A stretch of DNA of 64,000 nucleotides from assembly GCF_025753795.1 (NCBI RefSeq), contig NZ_JAOWPS010000004.1, positions 496,001 through 560,000 on the forward strand. The letters run 5' to 3'. The position numbers and the translations under genes were made by a program. The DNA comes from Mesorhizobium sp. YC-39 (GTDB lineage: Bacteria; Pseudomonadota; Alphaproteobacteria; Rhizobiales; Rhizobiaceae). Shown here in pieces: positions 1-8,277 of the stretch. The notes under the pieces were generated by a model. It was not told the DNA's origin. It saw only the letters and a program-made list of their open reading frames with translations, and ran no database searches. How positions within the stretch are numbered: position 1 is the first letter of the stretch; the number at the start of each line of letters is the position of its first letter.

Positions 1-528
1 AACACCTCGATTGCGATCGCCTCGGCCGCAGCCGTTGCCGCCGCCGTCAGCAGCGGTGTTGCCGGCGGTGACTGGCGCGCCGCTTCGGACCGCGCCGTCG
101 CGGCAGCCAGGCGTGGAGCGGCACTCGGCCATTGGGTCACCGGCGGCGACATCGCCGCGCGCATCGACTGGGCGAGGGGTCTCGTTCGCGGCAAGCCTAT
201 CGCCGACGGCATCCGGCTGATCACCGATCTGGTCGGCACCGGCGTTGCCAGCCAGGAATCGGTTCCGGCGGCCTTCGCCGTGTTCGAAATCGCCGGTGGT
301 GATCCCTGGCAGGCCGCCATCATCAGCGCCAATCTTGGCGGCGACACCGACACGATCGGCGCCATCGCCGCCGGCATGGCCGGCGGCTGCACCGGCTTTT
401 CCCGGCTGCCGCAACAGCACATCGCCAGGTTGGTCGGTATCGATTTAGCGCAAGTGCGCTCGCTGGCTGCCGATCTTGTCGCGGCGCGGATCAGCAAAGC
501 CGGTTCTGGCAAGGATGCCGCGGCATGA
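1..528 (+). CDS. ADP-ribosylglycohydrolase family protein, C-terminal part (5' end outside window)
   Basis: The frame is open from the first base and reads through to a TGA at 526-528, so only about 175 C-terminal residues are seen. The diagnostic segment GGDTDTIGAIAAGMAGG (from about base 337) is the metal-binding signature of DraG/ARH-type ADP-ribosylglycohydrolases, which cleave N- or O-glycosidic bonds to ribose. The stop overlaps the start of the next gene (ATGA), so it is translationally coupled to a PfkB kinase. The same pair occurs in E. coli as yegU-yegV beside a nucleoside carrier. The context suggests a small-molecule glycoside substrate rather than a modified protein; that is inference. 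Family assignment is firm, substrate unknown. Confidence 0.85.
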   Translation, partial: NTSIAIASAAAVAAAVSSGVAGGDWRAASDRAVAAARRGAALGHWVTGGDIAARIDWARGLVRGKPIADGIRLITDLVGTGVASQESVPAAFAVFEIAGGDPWQAAIISANLGGDTDTIGAIAAGMAGGCTGFSRLPQQHIARLVGIDLAQVRSLAADLVAARISKAGSGKDAAA

Positions 529-1523
529 GCAGAGCTCAGCCTGACATGAGCGGGCGTCTGGTCCATATCGGCAGCGCGGTGGTGGATTATGTCTATCGTA
601 TCGACGCCTTGCCGGCGCCCGGCACGGAGAAGACCGCATCGAGCTTTGCCCAGGTTGCCGGTGGCGGCTTCAACATGATGGTGGCCGCCAGCCGAACCGG
701 CATGAAAGTCGTCTTCGGCGGCCAGCTCGGCAGTGGTCCCAACGGCGACTTCCTGCGCGCTGCTTTCGCTGCCGAAGGCATCGAAACGCTGACGCCGCCG
801 TCACCCCTGATGGACAGCGGCAATTGTGTTGCGCTCATCAGCAGCGACGCGGAACGCACCTTCGTGTCATGGCCCGGTGCCGAGGGCGTGCTGAACGCCA
901 AGCTGATGGAACCAGTGACGGTTGCGCTGGGGGACTGGGCGTTTGCCTCCGGCTATACGCTTAGCTATCCCGGCAGCCGCGATGCGCTGGCCGACTGGAT
1001 AGAGGCGCTGCCGGAGAACATTCCTTTCGTCTTTGATCCAACGCCGATCATCGCGGACATTCCGCGTGCCATTCTCGATCGGGTGCTTGCCCGTGCGACC
1101 TGGCTGAGCTGCAACACGACGGAAGCGGTCGAGGTTGCCGGCCCCGGTGACATCGAGGTCATCGCGGCGCGGCTTCTGGCCGACCATTGCCCGAAAGCGG
1201 AGGGCGTGGTCATCCGCGCCGGCGCAAAGGGCTGCTTCGTGCGGCTGGCCGGCGGCGACGCGCGAACAATTTCTGGCTTCAAGGTTGACCCCATCGACAC
1301 CAATGGCGCCGGCGACACGCATATTGGCGCCTTCGTCAGCGCGCTGTCGCGGGGCGTGGAGGCTTTCGAGGCAGCACGTTACGCCAATGCGGCTGCGGCG
1401 CTGTCGGTCACTCGCCATGGTGGGTCCTCGGCGCCGACGGATGCAGAAATCAAGATATTCCTGAGCCACATCGCCGGTCCGTCGACCGGAGCCAATGGCC
1501 GGAACCGGAAGGCCCATGCCTGA
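525..1523 (+). CDS. PfkB-family carbohydrate kinase
   Basis: 332 residues, normal for ribokinase/PfkB enzymes, which phosphorylate sugars or nucleosides with ATP in the cytoplasm. The N-terminal PfkB signature region (AGGGFNMMVAASR, about residues 45-57) and the C-terminal signature DTNGAGDTHIGAF (from about residue 258, catalytic Asp in GAGD near 264) are both intact. The ATG overlaps the stop of the upstream glycohydrolase by 4 bases. Together they could hydrolyse an imported glycoside and phosphorylate the released sugar, with the ABC importer downstream as entry route. That order is inferred from gene arrangement; the sugar cannot be named. Confidence 0.88.
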   Translation: MSRAQPDMSGRLVHIGSAVVDYVYRIDALPAPGTEKTASSFAQVAGGGFNMMVAASRTGMKVVFGGQLGSGPNGDFLRAAFAAEGIETLTPPSPLMDSGNCVALISSDAERTFVSWPGAEGVLNAKLMEPVTVALGDWAFASGYTLSYPGSRDALADWIEALPENIPFVFDPTPIIADIPRAILDRVLARATWLSCNTTEAVEVAGPGDIEVIAARLLADHCPKAEGVVIRAGAKGCFVRLAGGDARTISGFKVDPIDTNGAGDTHIGAFVSALSRGVEAFEAARYANAAAALSVTRHGGSSAPTDAEIKIFLSHIAGPSTGANGRNRKAHA

Positions 1524-1542
1524 CTGCCTGAAAACCTGACAA

Positions 1543-1557
1543 GCCCGGGAACCGGGC
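1543..1557 (+). other. Short GC stem-loop before the binding-protein gene
   Basis: GCCCGG and CCGGGC pair around a GAA loop, ending about 20 bases before the ATG of the binding-protein gene and just before its GAGAGG ribosome-binding site. There is no U-tract. It may be a 5' mRNA-stabilising or processing structure; with the hairpin at 2652-2680 it brackets the binding-protein gene. Confidence 0.4.
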
Positions 1558-1578
1558 AAGCAAAAGAGAGGAACGAAC

Positions 1579-2640
1579 ATGTGCATGCCCAAACTGACTG
1601 CATTCCTGACGGCGACTGCCGTCTTCACCTCCGTCCTTACGCTGGCCGCCAACGCCGCCGAAGTGCATGTGCTCAACTGGAAGGGCTACGGCGCCGACGA
1701 GCCGTGGGCGATCGCTGCCTTCGAAAAGGCGACCGGCAGCAAGGTCGTCAACGACTTCTTCAATTCCGAACAGGAAATGCTGACCAAGCTCAGGACCAAT
1801 CCCGGCCTCTACGACGTCGTCATGATCAACGCTGCCTTCAACGATCAGGCGATGGCGGAAAAGCTGATCCAGCCGATCGATACGTCCAAGCTGTCGAACT
1901 ATACCGACATCAGCAAGGACAAGGCGGGATCGCCAATGCTCGATCATGATGGCAAGGTCTATGGCGTGCCATGGGTGTGGGGCCTGACCGCGCTCGCCAT
2001 CAACGAGAAGTCTTTCGACAAGCCGCCGACCAGCATCACCGAAATGTGGAACGAGGCCCACAAAGGTCGCGTGGTCATTCGTGACGACGCTGTCGAAGCA
2101 GTCCAGTTCGGCGCCATCGCAACGGGCCAGAACATCAACGACATCAAGGATATGGAAGCGGTCAAGACAAAGCTGACTTCGCTGATGCCGCAGATCAAGA
2201 CATTCTGGAGCTCGGAGAACGACTGGAACCAGATGGTCGCTTCCAACCAGATCGACATCGGCACCTATTGGAGCGGCTCGGCCGACCGCGCCAAGACGCA
2301 TTTCAAGCTGCCGGTCTCGCTGGTCATCCCGCAGGAAGGCGCCGTCGCCTGGCTCGACGCTTTTTCCATTCCGGTCGGATCCAAGAATGTCACTGGGGCC
2401 GAAGCCTTCATCAACTACATGATCGATCCGAAATTCTATGTCGAATGGGTCACCAAGGTCGGCGCCCCGGTGTCGGCCAACACCAAGGCGGTGGAAGCCC
2501 TTCCCGAAGACGCCTTCAACCGCAAGGTGATGGGCGATCCTGATGTCGCCAAACGCATACAGTTCCAGGCGCCGATCACCGACGCCCAGCGCGAGGCCTA
2601 TCTGGCGCTGTGGCAGCAGCTCAAAGTCGACGTGAAATAG
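1579..2640 (+). CDS. ABC transporter periplasmic binding protein, spermidine/putrescine (PotD) type
   Basis: 353 residues with a Sec signal peptide (hydrophobic residues about 5-25 ending in ANAA). The mature start EVHVLNWKGYGADEPWAIAAFEKATG and the later YGVPWVWGLTALAINEKSF are typical of the PotD/PotF polyamine-binding branch. It captures the ligand in the periplasm and delivers it to the two permeases downstream. The ATG at 1579 follows GAGAGG at a good distance; a second ATG two codons later cannot be excluded. Stem-loops flank the gene on both sides. The PotD-type label is from similarity; neighbours (glycohydrolase, kinase, aconitase X) suggest the ligand may not be a polyamine. Confidence 0.85.
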   Translation: MCMPKLTAFLTATAVFTSVLTLAANAAEVHVLNWKGYGADEPWAIAAFEKATGSKVVNDFFNSEQEMLTKLRTNPGLYDVVMINAAFNDQAMAEKLIQPIDTSKLSNYTDISKDKAGSPMLDHDGKVYGVPWVWGLTALAINEKSFDKPPTSITEMWNEAHKGRVVIRDDAVEAVQFGAIATGQNINDIKDMEAVKTKLTSLMPQIKTFWSSENDWNQMVASNQIDIGTYWSGSADRAKTHFKLPVSLVIPQEGAVAWLDAFSIPVGSKNVTGAEAFINYMIDPKFYVEWVTKVGAPVSANTKAVEALPEDAFNRKVMGDPDVAKRIQFQAPITDAQREAYLALWQQLKVDVK

Positions 2641-2651
2641 GCTGACGTCCC

Positions 2652-2680
2652 GACCAGCCGGCGGTTCCCGCCGGCTGGTC
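2652..2680 (+). terminator. Intra-operon stem-loop after the PotD-like gene
   Basis: A perfect 13-bp stem, GACCAGCCGGCGG / CCGCCGGCTGGTC, with a TTC loop sits 11 bases after the stop. It is followed by TTCC but no real U-tract, and 25 bases later the permease gene starts. It probably works as an attenuator or 3' stabiliser that lets the binding protein be made in excess over the membrane parts. Confidence 0.6.
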
Positions 2681-2705
2681 TTCCGATCCTGGGGAGGAAG
2701 GTATC

Positions 2706-3575
2706 ATGGCGGCACAGGGTGCGACCGCGTCGCGCAGCGGGCTGAAGTCGGCCTTGCCGCTGCTTCTCCCTGCCTATCTCTGGCTGACGGTGGCGATCTT
2801 CCTGCCGCTGTCGGCCATGGTCTTCTTCTCGTTCATGACCGAACTGCCGCTGTCGGGAAAGCCGTGGGCGTTCACATTCGGCAATTATGCCGCGTTCTTC
2901 TCGCAGAGCCTTTATCTGACGCTGCTTTGGGCCTCGCTGCGCCTTGGGCTCGAGGTGACGTTGTGGTGCATCGTCATCGGCTATCCCGCGGCCTATGTTC
3001 TGGCCAAGGTGCTGAAGGGACGCAGCCGCGAGGCCATCTTCCTGCTCGTCATCCTGCCGTTCTGGTCGAACGGGCTGGTGCGCATCTTCTCCTGGGCGAT
3101 GGTGCTGCGCGAAGGTGGCATTCTCGATACGGCCCTTAATGCCGTGCTGCCGTTCAAGATCAACATCGACCTGATGTATTCCTATCCGGCGGTGATCATC
3201 GGACTGGTGCACTCCTACGTGCCCTATATGGTGCTGACCTGCTACCTCACGCTGCAGGCGATCGACGATTCACTGATCGAGGCAGGGCGCTCGCTCGGTG
3301 CTTCGCGGTTGCAAATGCTGAAACGGGTGATCATCCCGCTGTCGATGCCGGGGCTGGTCGCGGGCGCCGTACTGATCTTCGTGCCGGTCGTCGGCTCGTT
3401 CATGGAGCCGCGCATCCTTGGTGGCCGCACCGGCACCTTCTACGGCACGGTTATCGAGGATCAGTTCGTTGCAGTCTTCAACTGGCCGCTCGGCGCGGCT
3501 CTCTCCTTCATCCTGCTGGCCGTCGTGCTGGTCATCCTGGCGCTGGCGGCGCCGATGCTGCGGAGGGCTGCCTGA
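2706..3575 (+). CDS. ABC transporter permease, PotB type
   Basis: 289 residues, about six membrane segments starting with LPLLLPAYLWLTVAIFLPLSA. The cytoplasmic EAA loop that docks on the ATPase is visible as IEAGRSLGASRLQMLKRVII in the last third. ATG 2706 is preceded by GGGGAGGAAGG. Its TGA overlaps the next ATG by one base (TGATG), so the two permeases are coupled. It forms the channel with the PotC-like subunit. Confidence 0.88.
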   Translation: MAAQGATASRSGLKSALPLLLPAYLWLTVAIFLPLSAMVFFSFMTELPLSGKPWAFTFGNYAAFFSQSLYLTLLWASLRLGLEVTLWCIVIGYPAAYVLAKVLKGRSREAIFLLVILPFWSNGLVRIFSWAMVLREGGILDTALNAVLPFKINIDLMYSYPAVIIGLVHSYVPYMVLTCYLTLQAIDDSLIEAGRSLGASRLQMLKRVIIPLSMPGLVAGAVLIFVPVVGSFMEPRILGGRTGTFYGTVIEDQFVAVFNWPLGAALSFILLAVVLVILALAAPMLRRAA

Positions 3576-4363
3576 TGGCGACGACGCGTATCCTCGAATG
3601 GATTGGCCGGCTCTACATCTGGCTGCTGCTCGCCTTTCTCTATCTGCCGATCATCATCATGGCGCTGATGTCGTTCAACGTCTCGCCTTTCTACCAATTG
3701 CCGTTCGAGTGGACGACCGAGTGGTATGCCTCGCTGTGGCAGAACGACCAGCTGATCTCGGCCACATGGAACAGCCTCGAAATCGCGATCATCACCACAA
3801 TCATTAGCGTTGTGCTCGGTTCGGCGGCATCGCTGGCGCTCTACCGCTACGACTTCCCAGGCAAGAAATTCCTGCAGGCGCTGCTGTTTCCGCCGATCGC
3901 CATTCCGTGGCTGATCACCGGCACGGCAATGCTGATCTTCTTCTTCGGCGTCGGTATCGGGCGTGGCCTGTTTGCCATCCTGCTCGGCCATGTCGCCTTG
4001 GCGCTGCCCTATGTCATCGTCGTCGTCTCGGCCCGGCTGCAGACCTTCGCACCGGAACTGGAAGAAGCGGCGCGTTCGCTTGGCGCCAATCAGTGGCAGG
4101 TAACGTGGCGTGTGACCTTGCCGTGGATCATGCCGGGCGTCATTGCCGGCGGGCTGTTCGCCTTTGCCGTGTCGTTCGACCAATTCGTGGTGTCCTATTT
4201 CCTGTCGACGCCTGGCCAGACGACGCTGCCGGTGGAAATCTACGCCGCGATCCGCAAGGGTTTCACGCCCGAGATCAACGCGGTCTCGACCATCATCATT
4301 GTCGTCTCCATGGCGCTGATGCTGCTTACGGCACGGTTCTTCAAATTCGGCGGAGAGAAATAA
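3575..4363 (+). CDS. ABC transporter permease, PotC type
   Basis: 262 residues with an N-terminal membrane helix (LYIWLLLAFLYLPIIIMALM) and about five more. The EAA loop EEAARSLGANQWQVTWRVTL is well conserved. It pairs with the preceding PotB-like permease. The TAA overlaps the ATPase start by one base (TAATG), giving an unbroken permease-permease-ATPase reading unit. Confidence 0.88.
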   Translation: MATTRILEWIGRLYIWLLLAFLYLPIIIMALMSFNVSPFYQLPFEWTTEWYASLWQNDQLISATWNSLEIAIITTIISVVLGSAASLALYRYDFPGKKFLQALLFPPIAIPWLITGTAMLIFFFGVGIGRGLFAILLGHVALALPYVIVVVSARLQTFAPELEEAARSLGANQWQVTWRVTLPWIMPGVIAGGLFAFAVSFDQFVVSYFLSTPGQTTLPVEIYAAIRKGFTPEINAVSTIIIVVSMALMLLTARFFKFGGEK

Positions 4364-5430
4364 TGGCCGGCGTGCAGGTATCGAACGTGTCGCGCAGCTT
4401 TGGGGCGCACAAGGCGCTGGATGACGTGTCGATCGATTTCGCCGATGGCGGCTTTTATGCGTTGCTCGGGCCGTCGGGCAGCGGCAAGACCACGCTGCTC
4501 AGGCAGATCGCCGGTTTCGATTTCCCCGACAGCGGACGCATTGCCATCGGCGGCGAGGGTGTCGAGCGTGTGCCGGTCGAAAAGCGGCGCATCGGCATGG
4601 TGTTCCAGAACTATGCGCTGTTTCCCAATATGAGCGTTGCCGACAATGTCGCCTTCGGCCTGTCGGTGCGCGGCGAGGCCAAGGCGGTGATTGCCAGCGA
4701 GGTGCAGCGTGCGCTCGACCTCGTGCAGCTCGGCAAGCTCGGCGGTCGCCGACCGCACCAGCTCTCCGGCGGTCAGCGCCAGCGCGTCGCGCTGGCGCGA
4801 GCTATCGTCACCAAGCCGCGCGTGCTGTTGCTCGACGAACCATTGGGCGCGCTCGACAAGGCGCTGCGCGTCGACATGCAGATCGAGTTGAAACGCATCC
4901 AGCGCGAGATCGGCATCACCACCATCTTCGTCACCCACGACCAGGAAGAGGCGCTGACGATGAGCGACCGCATCGGCATATTGCGTGACGGCAGGCTGGT
5001 GCAAGAAGGACCGCCTGAAGAGATCTACGACAGGCCGAAGAGCGAATTCGCCGCCACCTTCCTCGGCGATGCCAATATCTTGCGCGGCGACACGACAGGC
5101 ACCGGCATCCGGCTGGCGGACGGCACGGCGATAGCCGCCGAGGCAGGCGCAACGCTTGCCGCCGGCGCCAAGGCCAGTTGCGCAGTGCGGCCCGAACGCA
5201 TCCGCATCGCCGCCGATGCCGGAAGCCCGGACCAGGCCAATGGCAATGTGCTCCGGGGCCAGGTCTCCAAGCGCATCTTCGCCGGCAACAACAGTACCTA
5301 TTTCGTTGAACGCGACGGCCAGACGCTCAAGGTCATCGTGCAGAACACCGGCATCGACCGGCTGGCCGAGGGCCAGCAGGTGGTGTTGCGCTGGTCGCCG
5401 GAGAGCACAGTGCTGATCGCTGCGAGCTAG
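4363..5430 (+). CDS. ABC transporter ATP-binding protein, PotA type
   Basis: 355 residues. Walker A GPSGSGKTT, Q-loop VFQNYALF, signature LSGGQRQRVALARAI, Walker B VLLLDEPLGALD and H-loop THDQEEA are all intact. The roughly 120-residue C-terminal extension fits a TOBE-type regulatory domain. It powers the PotB/PotC-like permease pair. The true start is ATG 4363, overlapping the previous stop; the frame stays open upstream for another 152 codons but that part is antisense-like noise over the permease gene. Confidence 0.9.
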   Translation: MAGVQVSNVSRSFGAHKALDDVSIDFADGGFYALLGPSGSGKTTLLRQIAGFDFPDSGRIAIGGEGVERVPVEKRRIGMVFQNYALFPNMSVADNVAFGLSVRGEAKAVIASEVQRALDLVQLGKLGGRRPHQLSGGQRQRVALARAIVTKPRVLLLDEPLGALDKALRVDMQIELKRIQREIGITTIFVTHDQEEALTMSDRIGILRDGRLVQEGPPEEIYDRPKSEFAATFLGDANILRGDTTGTGIRLADGTAIAAEAGATLAAGAKASCAVRPERIRIAADAGSPDQANGNVLRGQVSKRIFAGNNSTYFVERDGQTLKVIVQNTGIDRLAEGQQVVLRWSPESTVLIAAS

Positions 5431-5508
5431 ATCGAGGCGCCGGACTTGCCAGCCGGCCCGCAATCGGGGAGAGCATGATCGGGCAGAGTGCGGAAAGCGG
5501 AACACCCG

Positions 5509-6759
5509 ATGACGCTTGAACTGAGTGCGGGCGACCAGTCGATGCTAGGGGGCGAGCAGGGGCCGGCCGCGGCCGCCGCCATGAAGATCCTGATCGCGTT
5601 TTCCAAAGCGGTCGGTGCGGCCAAGCTGCTCGACATTGCTGGCGCCCATATCGATGGCTGCCTGTATCACGGCAAGGCCGGTCTCGATTTTGTCGAGAGG
5701 CTGGTCGAAGGTGGCGGTCGCGTCCTTGTGCCGACGACGCTGAACGTCGGCTCCTTCGATCTCATCCATCCCGGAATGGTGAAGATGCCGGCCGCGCAAG
5801 AGGCGCCGGCGCGACGGCTGATGACGGCGCATCTGGAACTCGGCTGCCAGGCGACCTTCACTTGTGCGCCGTATCAGACGCGGTTCCGGCCGGGCTTCGG
5901 CGAGCAGATCGCCTGGGGTGAATCCAACGCCATCGTCTTCGCCAATTCGGTGATCGGCGCGCGGACCAACCGCTATGGCGATTTCATCGATTTGTGCTGC
6001 GCCATGACGGGGCGGGCGCCGGCCTGGGGGCTGCACTTGAGCGAAAACCGGCGCGGCCAGGTCTTGTTCGAGCTAACCGATCCTGACCTGGAACCGAGCG
6101 ACGCCCTGTTCGTCGGCGTCGGGCTGATCATCGGGCAAGCGAGCGGCGACCGCATCCCGGTGATTTCGGGCCTGCCAAGACCGCGCGATGAGGATCAGCT
6201 GAAAGCGCTGGGTGCGGCGGCGGCAACGACCGGCGCCGTGGCGCTGTTCCATGCGGTTGATATCACGCCGGAAGCGAACACGCTCGAAGAGGCGTTTCAT
6301 GGCATGGTGCCAGAGGAGACAATCCGCATCACGCGTGCCGACCTCGACGATGCGCTGGCCAGGCTATCAAGCGTACCCGATGGCGCGCCTTTGGCGGCCG
6401 TGTCACTGGGGACGCCGCATTTCTCGCATGAGGAATGGATGCGGCTGCTGCCGCTGCTGCGCGAGGTTGCGCCGGGCAGGGGCATTCCGATCTATGTCAA
6501 CACCGGACGCGCAACGCTGACACGATTGCAGGATGAGGGGGCGCTGGCCGGCATGGAGGCGTTCGGACTTATTCCAGTTGCCGACACTTGTACCTATGTC
6601 ACCACCATCCTCGAGCGTCTCGACGGTGTGGTGATGACCAATTCCGGCAAATGGGCGCATTACGCACCCGGCAACATCGGCGTCTCGGTGGCCTTCGGCG
6701 ACATGGCGGACTGCATCCGCTCCGCCGCGGCCGGGCATGTCGTGCGGGGTACGCGATGA
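5509..6759 (+). CDS. Aconitase X large (catalytic) subunit
   Basis: 416 residues. The segments NSVIGARTNRYGDFIDL, CCAMTGRAPAWGLHL and the late MTNSGKWAHYAPG are hallmarks of the aconitase X catalytic domain, an Fe-S dehydratase. Characterised bacterial members dehydrate cis-3-hydroxy-L-proline; archaeal ones act on mevalonate 5-phosphate. The start chosen is ATG 5509 (MTLELSAGDQ) preceded by GGAAAGCGG; an in-frame start seven codons upstream is less likely. It overlaps the small subunit by ATGA. The link to the Pot-type importer suggests an imported amino or imino acid as precursor, which is inference. Confidence 0.8.
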   Translation: MTLELSAGDQSMLGGEQGPAAAAAMKILIAFSKAVGAAKLLDIAGAHIDGCLYHGKAGLDFVERLVEGGGRVLVPTTLNVGSFDLIHPGMVKMPAAQEAPARRLMTAHLELGCQATFTCAPYQTRFRPGFGEQIAWGESNAIVFANSVIGARTNRYGDFIDLCCAMTGRAPAWGLHLSENRRGQVLFELTDPDLEPSDALFVGVGLIIGQASGDRIPVISGLPRPRDEDQLKALGAAAATTGAVALFHAVDITPEANTLEEAFHGMVPEETIRITRADLDDALARLSSVPDGAPLAAVSLGTPHFSHEEWMRLLPLLREVAPGRGIPIYVNTGRATLTRLQDEGALAGMEAFGLIPVADTCTYVTTILERLDGVVMTNSGKWAHYAPGNIGVSVAFGDMADCIRSAAAGHVVRGTR

Positions 6760-7193
6760 GCAAGCAGGACAGGCAAGCGCTGGACAGAACTGGAGTTTTC
6801 CAGCTGGCCGGCGAAGCGCAAGGCTCTGCGCTGGTGCTTTCGCAAGCGCTCAGTTTCTGGGGCGGCGTCGATGCCGAGACGGGCGATATCATCGACCATT
6901 CGCATCCAGCTCTGGGCGGCAATGTCGCCGGCCGGATCCTGGTCATGGCGAGCGGCCGAGGCTCGTCGTCGTCCTCGTCGGTTCTTGCCGAGGCGATCCG
7001 CAGGGGCACAGCGCCAGCCGGCATCATCCTGGAGCGGCCGGACCCAATCCTCGCCGTCGGCGCCATCGTCGCCGAATTCCTCTACGACATAAGCATGCCG
7101 CTGGTCGTCTGCGACACGTCAGGCATTGTTTCCGGCGACCGGATCGCCATCGGCATTAATGAGGATGCGCAAGCGATGGTCAGCCTGACCTAG
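6756..7193 (+). CDS. Aconitase X small (swivel-domain, DUF126) subunit
   Basis: 145 residues. The serine-rich loop SGRGSSSSSSVLAEAIRRG is the signature of the aconitase X swivel domain, which binds substrate next to the Fe-S centre. The ATG overlaps the stop of the large subunit by 4 bases, as expected for a two-subunit enzyme. Its TAG (7191-7193) and the stop of the convergent flavoprotein gene share the same CTAG palindrome, so there is no room for a terminator between the two. Confidence 0.82.
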   Translation: MSKQDRQALDRTGVFQLAGEAQGSALVLSQALSFWGGVDAETGDIIDHSHPALGGNVAGRILVMASGRGSSSSSSVLAEAIRRGTAPAGIILERPDPILAVGAIVAEFLYDISMPLVVCDTSGIVSGDRIAIGINEDAQAMVSLT

Positions 7194-8275
7194 CCGGCCA
7201 TCAGCCCGGCAGCACCGCGCCGCCAATAGGCTGCGGCCAAAGTCTGGTCGCGGCCGAACCCGAGCGTGCCGCGCCAGTGTTCGCGAACGATTTTCGCCGC
7301 CGCCGCTTCCGCCGCGAACCAGCCGAATGCCGAACCGTTTTGTGGCCACGCCACCGCGCAGACGGCGTCCGCCAGCCGTCTGTCCTCGCCGGCTGGCACG
7401 CCATTTCTGGCCAGCCAGTGCAGTTCGATGCCGGTGGCATTGGCGATCTCCTGTCGTTCGCCATCCTCGGCAATCTCGACGAAGGCCACGCCTTTGGTTT
7501 CGGCCGGCAGCGTCTCCAGAAGCCGCGCCAACGCCGGCAGGCCGGTTTCGTCGGCACCCAGGACATACCATGCCGCCGGCCGCACCGGACGGCCGACCGG
7601 ACCCATGATGCCGACCTTCATGCCGGGTGCCGCCTGCATTGCCCAGGCGGCGCCGACGCTCTCGCCGGGATGGACGAGGAAGTCGACATCGATGATGCCG
7701 TTGGCCACGTCGAGCGCGCGGATGGTGTAGACGCGGGCTACCGGGCGCCGGTCGTCCGAAGGCCAGGCCGGCAGGCCATTGCTGCCGGGCATGGGCCAGA
7801 GCGGATCGGGGATCTCCCTGGTCGGAAACAGCATGCGTATATGCATGCCTCCGAATTTCGCGAAGCGAGAGAGATCCTCACCGGCAAAGCGGATGCGGCG
7901 CATATGCGGGGTGAGGTCGCGAACGTCAGTCACGATCATCTCGCGAAGCTGGGCGAGGCGGGTCTCGTCAGCGAGGTCGCCGGTCCAGACGATCTCGGGG
8001 TTTTCTTCCCTGGCATAGACCCGGACCGCGGTGGCCAGCAGATCCTTGATGCGGGCGAGACCGTCGCGATCGGCGGCATTGGCCCGCATCACCAGCCGTT
8101 CCATGTCGAAGGAGGCGCCGCCGAAGGCGAAGCGGAAATCGATCCGCTGCCCCTCTTGCGAAGCATCGGCTTCGAAACTCTGCAGCCTGTCGCTGATACG
8201 ATCCATGTAATGCGGCAGATGCCGCAGGTTCAGGCGCGCCTCGCAGGCCAGTTCGCTTGCCGATGCTTCGCTCAC
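7190..8275 (-). CDS. Siderophore-interacting flavoprotein with N-terminal DUF2218 domain
   Basis: 361 residues if it starts at the GTG at 8275, just two bases beyond the stop of the TonB receptor gene. The first about 100 residues (HLPHYMDRISDRLQSFEADAS and on) resemble DUF2218. The rest is a ViuB-type FAD/NAD(P)H reductase: MRRIRFAGEDLSRF, VARVYTIRALD (flavin-binding RxYT) and the C-terminal GWFAAEAAAAKIVREH. Such proteins reduce ferric iron on siderophores or related chelates in the cytoplasm. Co-transcription with a heme-type receptor and the IRO box nearby place it in iron acquisition. Family sure, exact chelate not. Confidence 0.85.
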   Translation of the reverse strand: MSEASASELACEARLNLRHLPHYMDRISDRLQSFEADASQEGQRIDFRFAFGGASFDMERLVMRANAADRDGLARIKDLLATAVRVYAREENPEIVWTGDLADETRLAQLREMIVTDVRDLTPHMRRIRFAGEDLSRFAKFGGMHIRMLFPTREIPDPLWPMPGSNGLPAWPSDDRRPVARVYTIRALDVANGIIDVDFLVHPGESVGAAWAMQAAPGMKVGIMGPVGRPVRPAAWYVLGADETGLPALARLLETLPAETKGVAFVEIAEDGERQEIANATGIELHWLARNGVPAGEDRRLADAVCAVAWPQNGSAFGWFAAEAAAAKIVREHWRGTLGFGRDQTLAAAYWRRGAAGLMAG

Positions 8276-8277
8276 TT

